Shown piece after piece: positions 1-5,450 of a stretch of DNA of 5,450 nt; position 1 is the stretch's first letter; each line of letters starts with the position of its first letter. The DNA is from CAZQYC01 sp043746555 (GTDB lineage Bacteria; Pseudomonadota; Gammaproteobacteria; Steroidobacterales; Steroidobacteraceae): assembly GCA_043746555.1 (NCBI GenBank), contig JAYTQU010000011.1, forward strand, positions 1-5,450, in the 5' to 3' direction. The position numbers and the translations under genes are program-made. The notes beneath the pieces were generated by a model. It did no database searches. It worked only from the letters and a program-made list of their open reading frames with translations, and was not told where the DNA came from.

Positions 1-875
1 TCTTGAATCAAATCGGCCGACGGCTAACCGAAACACTCGAAGTCAAAGACGGCATACTGAATCGTCGGCAAGTGCTACTGATGCTCGATGAGTTTCCCGC
101 TCTGGGGCGGTTGGATTTCTTCGAGAGTGCGCTAGCATTTATGGCGGGTTACGGATTGCGATCATTTCTGATTGCGCAGTCGCTCAATCAAATTGAGAAA
201 GCCTACGGCCCCAACAACTCTATTCTCGATAACTGCCATGTCCGCATCGCATTCGCGACTAATGATGAGCGTACGGCAAAACGTATCTCTGATGCACTAG
301 GCACCGCAACCGAACTTCGCGCACAACGTAACTATGCAGGTCATCGTTTGTCGCCTTGGCTGGGTCATCTCATGGTGTCTCGGCAAGAGACCGCTCGGCC
401 GCTGCTCACTCCCGGTGAAGTGATGCAACTGCCGATGGATGAAGAGGTCGTCATGGTCGCGGGGCTCGCGCCGATTCGAGCGAAGAAGCTCAAGTACTAC
501 GAAGACAACAACTTCACACGTCGTATCTATCCACCGCCGTCGTTGTCGGAGGGAGGCTATGTGGATAAGCCGCCCACACGCAAAGATGATTGGGCGTCGC
601 TGAAAACCCCCGTCATAACGGAACGCAGTGTTAAAAGTGAGTCGTCGCTCGACGGAAGTGCGACAGAGGAAGGTGGCCTACATCGCCATCCCGAGTTGAT
701 CGAACAAACCGCACCCGTCCCTGCGCAGCACGAAGAATTGACTTGGTTGGCCGACGACGAATATCAAGATACGGGGCAAGAGTCGGATGATCATGAGTTG
801 TCGAAGCCGGAGCGCGATACGAAACAGATCGCGCGGCTGGCCGCGCTTGATCCGTCAGATGGGATTCCGTTATGA
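1..875 (+). CDS. traG: TraG/VirD4-type conjugative coupling protein, C-terminal part (5' end outside window)
   Basis: This is the C-terminal 290 or so residues of a type IV coupling protein, the inner-membrane hexameric ATPase that links the relaxase-DNA complex to the secretion channel. The reading frame is open to the left edge. The TTG at position 3 is an internal Leu codon, not a start, because the visible part begins inside the ATPase domain. Walker B is LLMLDEFPALG (about residues 25-35 of the visible part), followed by GLRSFLIAQSLNQIEKAYG (51-69), which holds the conserved Gln after Walker B. The family motif LLTPGEVMQLP is at 134-144. The Walker A loop and N-terminal membrane helices would lie upstream; known family members are roughly 600-700 residues, so about half is missing. 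From about residue 175 the protein becomes a polar, acid-rich tail (for example DDEYQDTGQESDDHE) and ends ALDPSDGIPL. The stop overlaps the next start as ATGA at 872-875, which suggests translational coupling. The TraG assignment rests on motifs and on the adjacent trb genes. Confidence 0.95.
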   Translation, partial: LNQIGRRLTETLEVKDGILNRRQVLLMLDEFPALGRLDFFESALAFMAGYGLRSFLIAQSLNQIEKAYGPNNSILDNCHVRIAFATNDERTAKRISDALGTATELRAQRNYAGHRLSPWLGHLMVSRQETARPLLTPGEVMQLPMDEEVVMVAGLAPIRAKKLKYYEDNNFTRRIYPPPSLSEGGYVDKPPTRKDDWASLKTPVITERSVKSESSLDGSATEEGGLHRHPELIEQTAPVPAQHEELTWLADDEYQDTGQESDDHELSKPERDTKQIARLAALDPSDGIPL

Positions 876-1363
876 CCGTCCTCATCCATCGCAAGCGGTT
901 GAGCGTGTTCGTCGAGGTGGAGCATGAGCAGCGCCTCAGTGAACTCGCGACTCGCAAAGGCGTGTCCAAGTCCGGGCTTGTCGCCGCAGCACTCGCTTCG
1001 TTTCTCTCGCCAGAAGGCATGGATCGCCGGGAAGCTGCCATTACAAAACGCTTGGATCGATTGAACGATCACTTCGACCGCTTAGAGCGCGACCAAACCA
1101 TTTTGATCGAAACGCTTGCGCTCTTCATTCGCTATGAATTGTCGATATCGACCGCCGTTCCTGAAGCGCATCAAGACGCCGCTCGCGCGCAAGGCAAAGC
1201 ACGCTTTGCGAAGTTCACGGAACAGCTCGCCCGTCACCTGCAGCGCGGCGGCAGCCTCGTGAAAGACGTCTCTCAAGAAATCCATCCGGAAGAACGCGAG
1301 TTCTTCGGCGACGCGGATACCACGGCAGCAACCATTCACAACAATCAGGAGACTCCATCGTGA
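872..1363 (+). CDS. Ribbon-helix-helix (CopG-like) protein of the transfer operon
   Basis: A 163-residue protein. Its N-terminus reads as a ribbon-helix-helix DNA-binding fold: a short strand KRLSVFVE (residues 8-15), helix 1 at about 17-29, a G-V-S turn (30-32), and helix 2 KSGLVAAALASFLS (33-46). Residues 52-90 form a probable coiled coil with Leu/Ile/Phe at heptad-like spacing (I57, L61, L64, F68, L71, L78, L82), which could support dimerisation. The C-terminal 70 residues are charged and unrecognised. RHH proteins of this kind are commonly annotated as CopG-family regulators between traG and trbB in Tn4371-like elements. Whether this one represses the operon, binds oriT as an accessory factor, or assists the secretion machine cannot be told from sequence. 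The ATG overlaps the traG stop (ATGA). Only a weak GGGA (861-864) precedes it, so translation probably relies on coupling to traG. Its own stop overlaps the GTG of trbB. Confidence 0.88.
   Translation: MTVLIHRKRLSVFVEVEHEQRLSELATRKGVSKSGLVAAALASFLSPEGMDRREAAITKRLDRLNDHFDRLERDQTILIETLALFIRYELSISTAVPEAHQDAARAQGKARFAKFTEQLARHLQRGGSLVKDVSQEIHPEEREFFGDADTTAATIHNNQETPS
1347..1352 (+). promoter_or_regulatory. Ribosome binding site for the GTG start of trbB
   Basis: AGGAGA lies 7 bases upstream of the GTG at 1360, inside the end of the RHH gene. This strong Shine-Dalgarno match with good spacing supports the non-ATG start of trbB, which shares GTGA with the preceding stop codon. Confidence 0.75.
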
Positions 1364-2361
1364 CGGAAATCGTTTCACGCTTGTCGCCCATCGCAACGAT
1401 CCTAGATCGTCAAACGCGCATGTTGCGTTCCGCAATGGGGCCGATCATTGCGTCGGCGCTCGCAGATCCCGAGATCGCCGAAGTGATGCTCAACCCAGAC
1501 GGCTCGTTATGGTTCGACCGCTTGGGAGAAGGACGACGACCGTCGGGGCACACGCTATCTGTGGCGGATGCCGAACGCATCATTCGATTGGTTGCCGCCC
1601 ATGTGCGATTGGAAGTGCACGCAGGTGCGCCGATTCTGTCGGCTGAACTGCCGGAGACGGGCGAACGATTCGAAGGCGTATTGCCACCGGTCGTGCGAGC
1701 GCCTGCGTTCGCCATTCGCAAACGTGCTTTCGGCGTGATTCCGCTGGAGCGCTATGTTCTCGACGGGATTCTGACTGAGAGTCAGGTGATCGCGTTACGC
1801 GCCGCCGTACTCAATCGCAAGAACATTTTGATTGCGGGCGGCACAAGCACCGGAAAAACAACGCTGGCGAATGCGCTGCTCGGTGTCATGGCATCGACGG
1901 GTGACCGCGTCATTCTATTGGAAGACACCGTCGAGCTTCAATGCATGTCCGAGGACCATGTGCCGTTGCGTACGCGCGCGGGCGTCGTGTCGATGGCAGA
2001 GCTCGTTCGCTCCACGCTGCGCCTGCGACCGGATCGCATCGTGATCGGCGAAGTGCGCGGTGCGGAAGCACTCGACCTTCTAAAGGCGTGGGGCACCGGT
2101 CATCCGGGTGGCATTGCGACGATTCATGCGGGATCGGCGCGCGGTGCGCTCACGCGCTTAGAACAACTCATTCAAGAAGTCGTGGTCACTGTACCCCGCG
2201 CGCTCATCGCCGAGGCAGTCGATGTCGTGATTTTCATTGCCGGTCGTGGGCGTAAACGCCGTGTCGATGAAATCGTGAGCGTGGATGGACTTCGAGGCGA
2301 TCAATACAACGTCACATCTATCACATCGTTAGGCATCACTTCCTCAGGAGAGCCATCATGA
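1360..2361 (+). CDS. trbB: TrbB, VirB11-family traffic ATPase
   Basis: A 333-residue hexameric secretion ATPase of the VirB11/PulE family. It acts on the cytoplasmic face of the inner membrane to power pilus assembly and substrate transfer. The N-terminal domain carries EVMLNPDGSLWFDR (from residue 41) and AIRKRA (118-123), typical of conjugative TrbB. The ATPase domain has Walker A GGTSTGKT (160-167), the acidic box LLEDTVELQ (186-194), Walker B-region RIVIGEVRGAEA (226-237) and the His box GGIATIHAGS with H256. All are intact and in the usual order, and the length is normal for TrbB. The start is GTG, overlapping the RHH stop (GTGA) and supported by AGGAGA at 1347-1352. The stop overlaps the trbC start (ATGA, 2358-2361). 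The VirB11-family call is secure. The trbB rather than virB11 name follows from the order trbB-C-D-E. Confidence 0.97.
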   Translation: MTEIVSRLSPIATILDRQTRMLRSAMGPIIASALADPEIAEVMLNPDGSLWFDRLGEGRRPSGHTLSVADAERIIRLVAAHVRLEVHAGAPILSAELPETGERFEGVLPPVVRAPAFAIRKRAFGVIPLERYVLDGILTESQVIALRAAVLNRKNILIAGGTSTGKTTLANALLGVMASTGDRVILLEDTVELQCMSEDHVPLRTRAGVVSMAELVRSTLRLRPDRIVIGEVRGAEALDLLKAWGTGHPGGIATIHAGSARGALTRLEQLIQEVVVTVPRALIAEAVDVVIFIAGRGRKRRVDEIVSVDGLRGDQYNVTSITSLGITSSGEPS

Positions 2362-2693
2362 AGTCATTGAGATTCCGGAGTCCTTACAAGAACTGCATCG
2401 CTGGCATTGCTTGGCTTTTGGCAATGCTCGCTGCAACGCCCGCATTCGCTGCGGGATCGAATATGCCGTGGGAAGGGCCATTGCAAGCCATCTTGGATTC
2501 TATTCAAGGTCCCGTGGCTCGCATCGTCGCGGTCATCATCATCATCGTGACGGGATTGACACTCGCCTTCGGCGATACGAGCGGCGGCTTTCGCAAGCTC
2601 ATCCAAATTGTGTTTGGGTTAACGATTGCGTTCGCGGCGTCGTCGTTTTTCTTAACGTTCTTTAGCTTTGGCGGCGGCGCCGTCATTGGTTAA
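2358..2693 (+). CDS. trbC: TrbC, VirB2-family conjugative prepilin
   Basis: A 111-residue precursor of the major conjugative pilin. A basic N-terminus (K2, R5, R7, K11) is followed by a hydrophobic stretch at 14-26 and a signal peptidase I site TPAFA/AG, so cleavage is predicted after A31. The mature form of about 80 residues starts AGSNMPWEGPLQ. It has two hydrophobic helices (about 53-71, with the run VIIIIV, and 82-104) around a short polar loop (GDTSGGFRK), the standard VirB2/TrbC topology. It ends GGGAVIG with no long hydrophilic C-terminal tail. RP4 TrbC is known to be cyclised by the TraF peptidase after C-terminal trimming. Whether this one is cyclised cannot be seen. The ATG overlaps the trbB stop and is preceded by AGGAG (2346-2350). 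A 13-bp gap separates it from trbD. Confidence 0.95.
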   Translation: MKSLRFRSPYKNCIAGIAWLLAMLAATPAFAAGSNMPWEGPLQAILDSIQGPVARIVAVIIIIVTGLTLAFGDTSGGFRKLIQIVFGLTIAFAASSFFLTFFSFGGGAVIG

Positions 2694-2696
2694 CAC

Positions 2697-2700
2697 GAGA
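2697..2700 (+). promoter_or_regulatory. Putative ribosome binding site for trbD
   Basis: GAGA, in the A/G-rich run GAGAAAAG, sits 6 bases upstream of the ATG at 2707, in the trbC-trbD gap. A stronger AAGAAGG (2711-2717) stands 7 bases before a second in-frame ATG at 2725, so the site does not settle the start on its own. Confidence 0.45.
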
Positions 2701-2706
2701 AAAGAC

Positions 2707-2961
2707 ATGCAAGAAGGTTACGAAATGCCGCTGCATCGATCGCTCACTGAGTTAATGCTCATGGGTGGTGCGCCACGTTCTGTCGCGATTGTGAACGGCA
2801 CGCTCGCCGCAGCATTAGGACTTGGACTTCGTTTGTGGATCATCGGCGCGCTCGTCGGCGTCGTGGGTCACGCGCTCGCTGTGTGGGCGGCAAAAGCCGA
2901 TCCGCAATTCATGGACGTGTTCTCGCGCCACATTAAACACAAAACGTTTTTGGGAGTGTAG
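2707..2961 (+). CDS. trbD: TrbD, VirB3-family inner-membrane protein
   Basis: An 84-residue small membrane protein of the VirB3 family. It associates with the TrbE/VirB4 ATPase at the inner membrane, and in some systems the two are fused. Visible marks are the N-terminal EGYEMPLHRSLTE, then MGGAPR (19-24), two adjacent hydrophobic segments (about 26-41 and 43-61), and the family signature AAKADPQFMDVFSRH (61-75). The frame is open further upstream to a TTG at 2668, but that would run into the end of trbC. ATG 2707 is chosen because homologues, as I recall them, begin just before the EGYE/EGFEV-P-HRSLTE stretch. ATG 2725 (78 residues), with a better Shine-Dalgarno, is the main alternative. The stop is 4 bp before the trbE start. 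Confidence 0.9.
   Translation: MQEGYEMPLHRSLTELMLMGGAPRSVAIVNGTLAAALGLGLRLWIIGALVGVVGHALAVWAAKADPQFMDVFSRHIKHKTFLGV
2952..2956 (+). promoter_or_regulatory. Ribosome binding site that sets the trbE start
   Basis: GGGAG lies 9 bases upstream of the GTG at 2966, within the last codons of trbD. It supports GTG 2966 over the longer reading frame that extends upstream through trbD in another frame. Confidence 0.65.
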
Positions 2962-2965
2962 TTAC

Positions 2966-5395
2966 GTGTTCAACTTGGCCGAATATCGAGAACGTCCCGC
3001 GCAGCTTGCCGATTATCTTCCGTGGGCAGGATTGATTGCAGCGGGCGTCGTGCTGAACAAGGATGGATCGTTTCAGCGTACGGCATCCTTTCGCGGTCCT
3101 GACCTTGAAAGCGCAACTGAATCCGAGTTAGTCGCGACAACGGCACGCCTGAATAATGCGCTTAAGCGCTTGGGTTCCGGTTGGGCCATCTTTGTCGAAG
3201 CCGAGCGGCGAGCTGTGTCTGAGTATCCGACGTCAATCTTTCCGGAAGCGTTGTCGTGGTTGATCGATGAAGAGCGACGCGCGGGGTTCGAGGAGGTTGA
3301 GTCTCACTTCGAGAGCGTCTATCACGCAACACTCCTCTATCTGCCGCCAGAGGAAAATCGCGCACGTGCGAGTCAATACATCCTGGAGAGCAGTACGGTG
3401 CAAGGCACGGTGGATTGGTCGGAGCAGCTACAAAAGTTTGTCACGGAAACTGATCGCTTTCTCGGATTGCTAGAAGGCGTCATGCCCGAGATCGGGTGGT
3501 GCAATGACGACGAGACGCTCACGTACTTGCACTCGACGGTTTCCACTCAAGGACACACCCTTGTCGCACCCCAAGTGCCGTTCTACTTGGACGCTCTTCT
3601 CGCTGATGAGCCGCTAACCGGTGGGCTCTCGCCAAAACTGGGTGATGAGCATGTGCGCGTCGTTACCGTGCGCGGGTTCCCGACGTCGACTTGGCCCGGT
3701 TTACTGGATGAACTCAACGCCCAAGGCTTTGGCTATCGCTGGGTGACGCGCTTTCTGTTTCTCGACAAGACGGCCGCCGAAAAGGAACTCACGCGGTTGC
3801 GAAGACAGTGGTTTGCAAAGCGCAAAAGCATTGTCGCGCTCTTGCGCGAGACGATCTTCCAACAAGAAAGTCCGCTCGTCGATTCCGACGCCGACAACAA
3901 AGCGGCCGACGCAGACGCCGCGCTGCAAGAGTTAGGAAGCGATGCCGTTGCGTTCGGCTACGTCACGGCAACCATCGTCGTACGTGATACCGACTTATCG
4001 GCTGCCGATGAAAAGATCAAGGCGATTGAGCGCGTCGTACAAGGTCGCGGTTTTGTCACGATCCGAGAAACCTTCAATGCCGTGGATGCGTGGCTCTCGT
4101 CGATTCCCGGTCACGTGTACGCCAACGTTCGACAACCGCTCATTTCGACACTGAATCTGGCGCACTTGATGCCGCTCTCCGCCGTGTGGGCGGGACCAGC
4201 ACGCAATGCGCACCTAAAAGCGCCGCCCCTGTTAATCGCGCGCACCGAAGGCGCGACACCCTTTCGTTTAGTGACGCATGTGGGCGATGTGGGTCACACG
4301 CTGATTGTCGGACCCACCGGCGCTGGCAAATCGGTCTTACTCACGACGCTCGCAATGCAGTTCCGGCGGTATGACCGTTCGCGTGTGTTCATCTTCGACA
4401 AAGGGGGGTCGGCACGCGCAACGATTCTCGGGCTCGAAGGCGAACACGTTGATCTGGGCGCAGACGGCGCTACTGCATTTCAACCATTGGCGCGTATCAA
4501 TGAGGAGACCGAGCGCTCCTGGGCTGCGGAATGGCTTGGAGGGTTGCTAACCCATGAGAAAGTGGATCTGACGCCGGAAGTGAAAGATGCCGTCTGGTCG
4601 GCACTCAACAATCTCGCCTCCGCACCGGCGGAGCAGCGAACGCTCACGGGTTTTTCCGTGTTGCTGCAATCGAATCGTCTGCGACAAGCGCTTCAGCCGT
4701 ACACGCTCAACGGGCCTCATGGTCGATTACTGGATTCTGACCGTGATCGCTTGGGCATCGCGGATGTTCAAGGATTTGAGATGGAGGCGCTCATGCAGGG
4801 CAAGAGCGCGGTGTTGCCGGTACTGCTCTATCTCTTTCATCGCCTAGAAGAACGATTCGATGGAGCGCCGACGCTGTTGATTCTCGATGAGGCGTGGGTG
4901 TTTCTCGACGATCCCTTATTCTCAAGCCGCGTGCGCGAGTGGCTCAAGACACTGCGCAAGAAAAACGTCTCGGTCGTCTTTGCAACGCAGTCGCTCGCCG
5001 ACATTCAGCGTTCACCCATCGCACCCGCACTGATTGAGAGTTGTCCGAGCCGAATCTTCTTGCCCTCACCGCAGGCGACGGAGCCGCAGCTCAAGGTGAT
5101 CTATGAAGGCTTCGGCCTCAATGATCGACAGATTGAGTTGATCGCTCGCGCCCAACCCAAGCGCGAGTACTACTACCAATCGCGCGTTGGCAATCGGCTT
5201 TTCGAGTTAGGTCTGGGACCTGTGGCACTGGCGTTTGTCAGCGCAGCCACACCAGAACACCAGCGCGAAATGAACACGATTCTTGAACAGTGCAGTGCGC
5301 ACACCTTTCCCGTTGTTTGGTTAAAGCACCAAGGCCTGGAATGGGCTGCGGAATTAGCCGAACGTTTTTCGCAACCAGAGGAGACCTCGCCATGA
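2966..5395 (+). CDS. trbE: TrbE, VirB4-family conjugative transfer ATPase
   Basis: An 809-residue VirB4-family ATPase, the largest energy-providing component of the secretion channel, needed for pilus biogenesis and DNA transfer. The frame is open further upstream, but those codons overlap trbD and give an unrelated sequence. The protein proper begins at GTG 2966 as (V/M)FNLAEYRERPAQLADYLP, a typical TrbE N-terminus. The CagE/TrbE/VirB4 N-terminal domain spans roughly residues 170-380 and contains the charged helix around RRQWFAKRKSIVALLRE (about 275-295). The ATPase domain has Walker A GPTGAGKS (449-456), FIFDKGGSARA (about 474-484), Walker B LLILDEAWVFLDD (637-649) and the downstream VVFATQSLADI (670-680). 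All motifs are present, and the length matches full-size TrbE. The preceding gap is 4 bp. The stop overlaps the next start as ATGA at 5392-5395. Confidence 0.97.
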   Translation: MFNLAEYRERPAQLADYLPWAGLIAAGVVLNKDGSFQRTASFRGPDLESATESELVATTARLNNALKRLGSGWAIFVEAERRAVSEYPTSIFPEALSWLIDEERRAGFEEVESHFESVYHATLLYLPPEENRARASQYILESSTVQGTVDWSEQLQKFVTETDRFLGLLEGVMPEIGWCNDDETLTYLHSTVSTQGHTLVAPQVPFYLDALLADEPLTGGLSPKLGDEHVRVVTVRGFPTSTWPGLLDELNAQGFGYRWVTRFLFLDKTAAEKELTRLRRQWFAKRKSIVALLRETIFQQESPLVDSDADNKAADADAALQELGSDAVAFGYVTATIVVRDTDLSAADEKIKAIERVVQGRGFVTIRETFNAVDAWLSSIPGHVYANVRQPLISTLNLAHLMPLSAVWAGPARNAHLKAPPLLIARTEGATPFRLVTHVGDVGHTLIVGPTGAGKSVLLTTLAMQFRRYDRSRVFIFDKGGSARATILGLEGEHVDLGADGATAFQPLARINEETERSWAAEWLGGLLTHEKVDLTPEVKDAVWSALNNLASAPAEQRTLTGFSVLLQSNRLRQALQPYTLNGPHGRLLDSDRDRLGIADVQGFEMEALMQGKSAVLPVLLYLFHRLEERFDGAPTLLILDEAWVFLDDPLFSSRVREWLKTLRKKNVSVVFATQSLADIQRSPIAPALIESCPSRIFLPSPQATEPQLKVIYEGFGLNDRQIELIARAQPKREYYYQSRVGNRLFELGLGPVALAFVSAATPEHQREMNTILEQCSAHTFPVVWLKHQGLEWAAELAERFSQPEETSP

Positions 5396-5450
5396 AGAAG
5401 TTACTGTTAGTCTCGATAGTATCGTTGATGACGTGCGTGACGTTTGTGCG
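5392..5450 (+). CDS. trbJ: Probable TrbJ (VirB5-like), N-terminus only; runs off window
   Basis: Only 19 codons are visible. They start at an ATG that overlaps the trbE stop (ATGA), with GAGGAG at 5378-5383 placed 8 bases upstream, so the start is well supported. The peptide has two lysines after Met and then a hydrophobic run (LLLVSIVSLM), the start of a secretion signal. In P-type trb operons the gene after trbE is normally trbJ, a periplasmic VirB5-like component made with a signal peptide, and both facts fit. A Cys at residue 15 (SLMTC) slightly resembles a lipobox but does not match it well, so a lipoprotein such as TrbK is a less likely alternative. The name rests on gene order, not on domain evidence. 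Confidence 0.65.
   Translation, partial: MKKLLLVSIVSLMTCVTFV

Noticed and set aside
631..1041. 136-residue open frame on the minus strand across the traG/RHH junction
   Set aside because: It lies antisense to two well-supported genes, is low in complexity and rich in Arg/Ser/Thr, and has no recognisable domain. It looks like a shadow frame.
1082..1435. 117-residue open frame on the minus strand over the RHH/trbB junction
   Set aside because: Antisense to two coding genes with no domain or convincing ribosome site; a shadow.
2533..2546. Short ATC trinucleotide repeat in trbC
   Set aside because: Four ATC codons encode an isoleucine run in a transmembrane helix, which protein function explains; too short to call a repeat locus.
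2822..2965. N-terminal extension of trbE from position 2822
   Set aside because: These codons overlap trbD in another frame and give a Cys/Arg/Ser-rich sequence unlike TrbE. GTG 2966 has a suitable RBS and begins the typical TrbE N-terminus.
3158..3169. Perfect 12-bp palindrome GCGCTTAAGCGC inside trbE
   Set aside because: It encodes ordinary residues (ALKR region), has no loop or T-run, and has no second copy that I noticed; probably chance.
4403..4408. Run of six G in trbE as a possible frameshift site
   Set aside because: The frame is intact through it and encodes the expected DKGGS motif. No alternative product or stimulatory structure is evident.

Overview
The window is an uninterrupted stretch of a conjugative transfer operon, all on the + strand. 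It covers the 3' half of traG (coupling protein), a small ribbon-helix-helix (CopG-like) gene, trbB, trbC, trbD, trbE, and the first 19 codons of the next gene, which by position and its signal peptide is most likely trbJ. The gene order and protein sequences match the P-type (Trb, VirB-like, MPF_T) type IV secretion systems of RP4/Ti conjugation and of Tn4371-like integrative and conjugative elements (ICEs) in proteobacteria. The host is therefore probably a beta- or gammaproteobacterium. Base composition looks moderately GC-rich by eye, but the sequence alone does not identify a genus, nor does it separate an ICE from a plasmid.

Layout: traG (partial, to 875), RHH gene (872-1363), trbB (1360-2361), trbC (2358-2693), trbD (about 2707-2961), trbE (2966-5395), trbJ (5392 to the window end). 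Four junctions are 4-bp stop/start overlaps (ATGA or GTGA). The other two are gaps of 13 and 4 bp. No non-coding stretch exceeds about 15 bp, and I see no internal promoter, terminator, tRNA, IS element, CRISPR array or other repeat system. Expression of the whole block therefore probably depends on a promoter upstream of the window.

How the parts work together: TraG brings the relaxosome-bound DNA to the channel. TrbB (VirB11-like) and TrbE (VirB4-like) are the cytoplasmic ATPases that drive pilus assembly and transport. TrbC is the prepilin (VirB2-like), and TrbD is the small VirB3-like inner-membrane partner of TrbE. TrbJ is a VirB5-like secreted component. The RHH protein is the only member without a fixed role in the secretion machine and could be a regulator or DNA-binding accessory.

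All catalytic motifs that should lie in the window are intact, so the module looks functional. I found no undescribed system. The most useful leads are the RHH gene and the pilin's processing.
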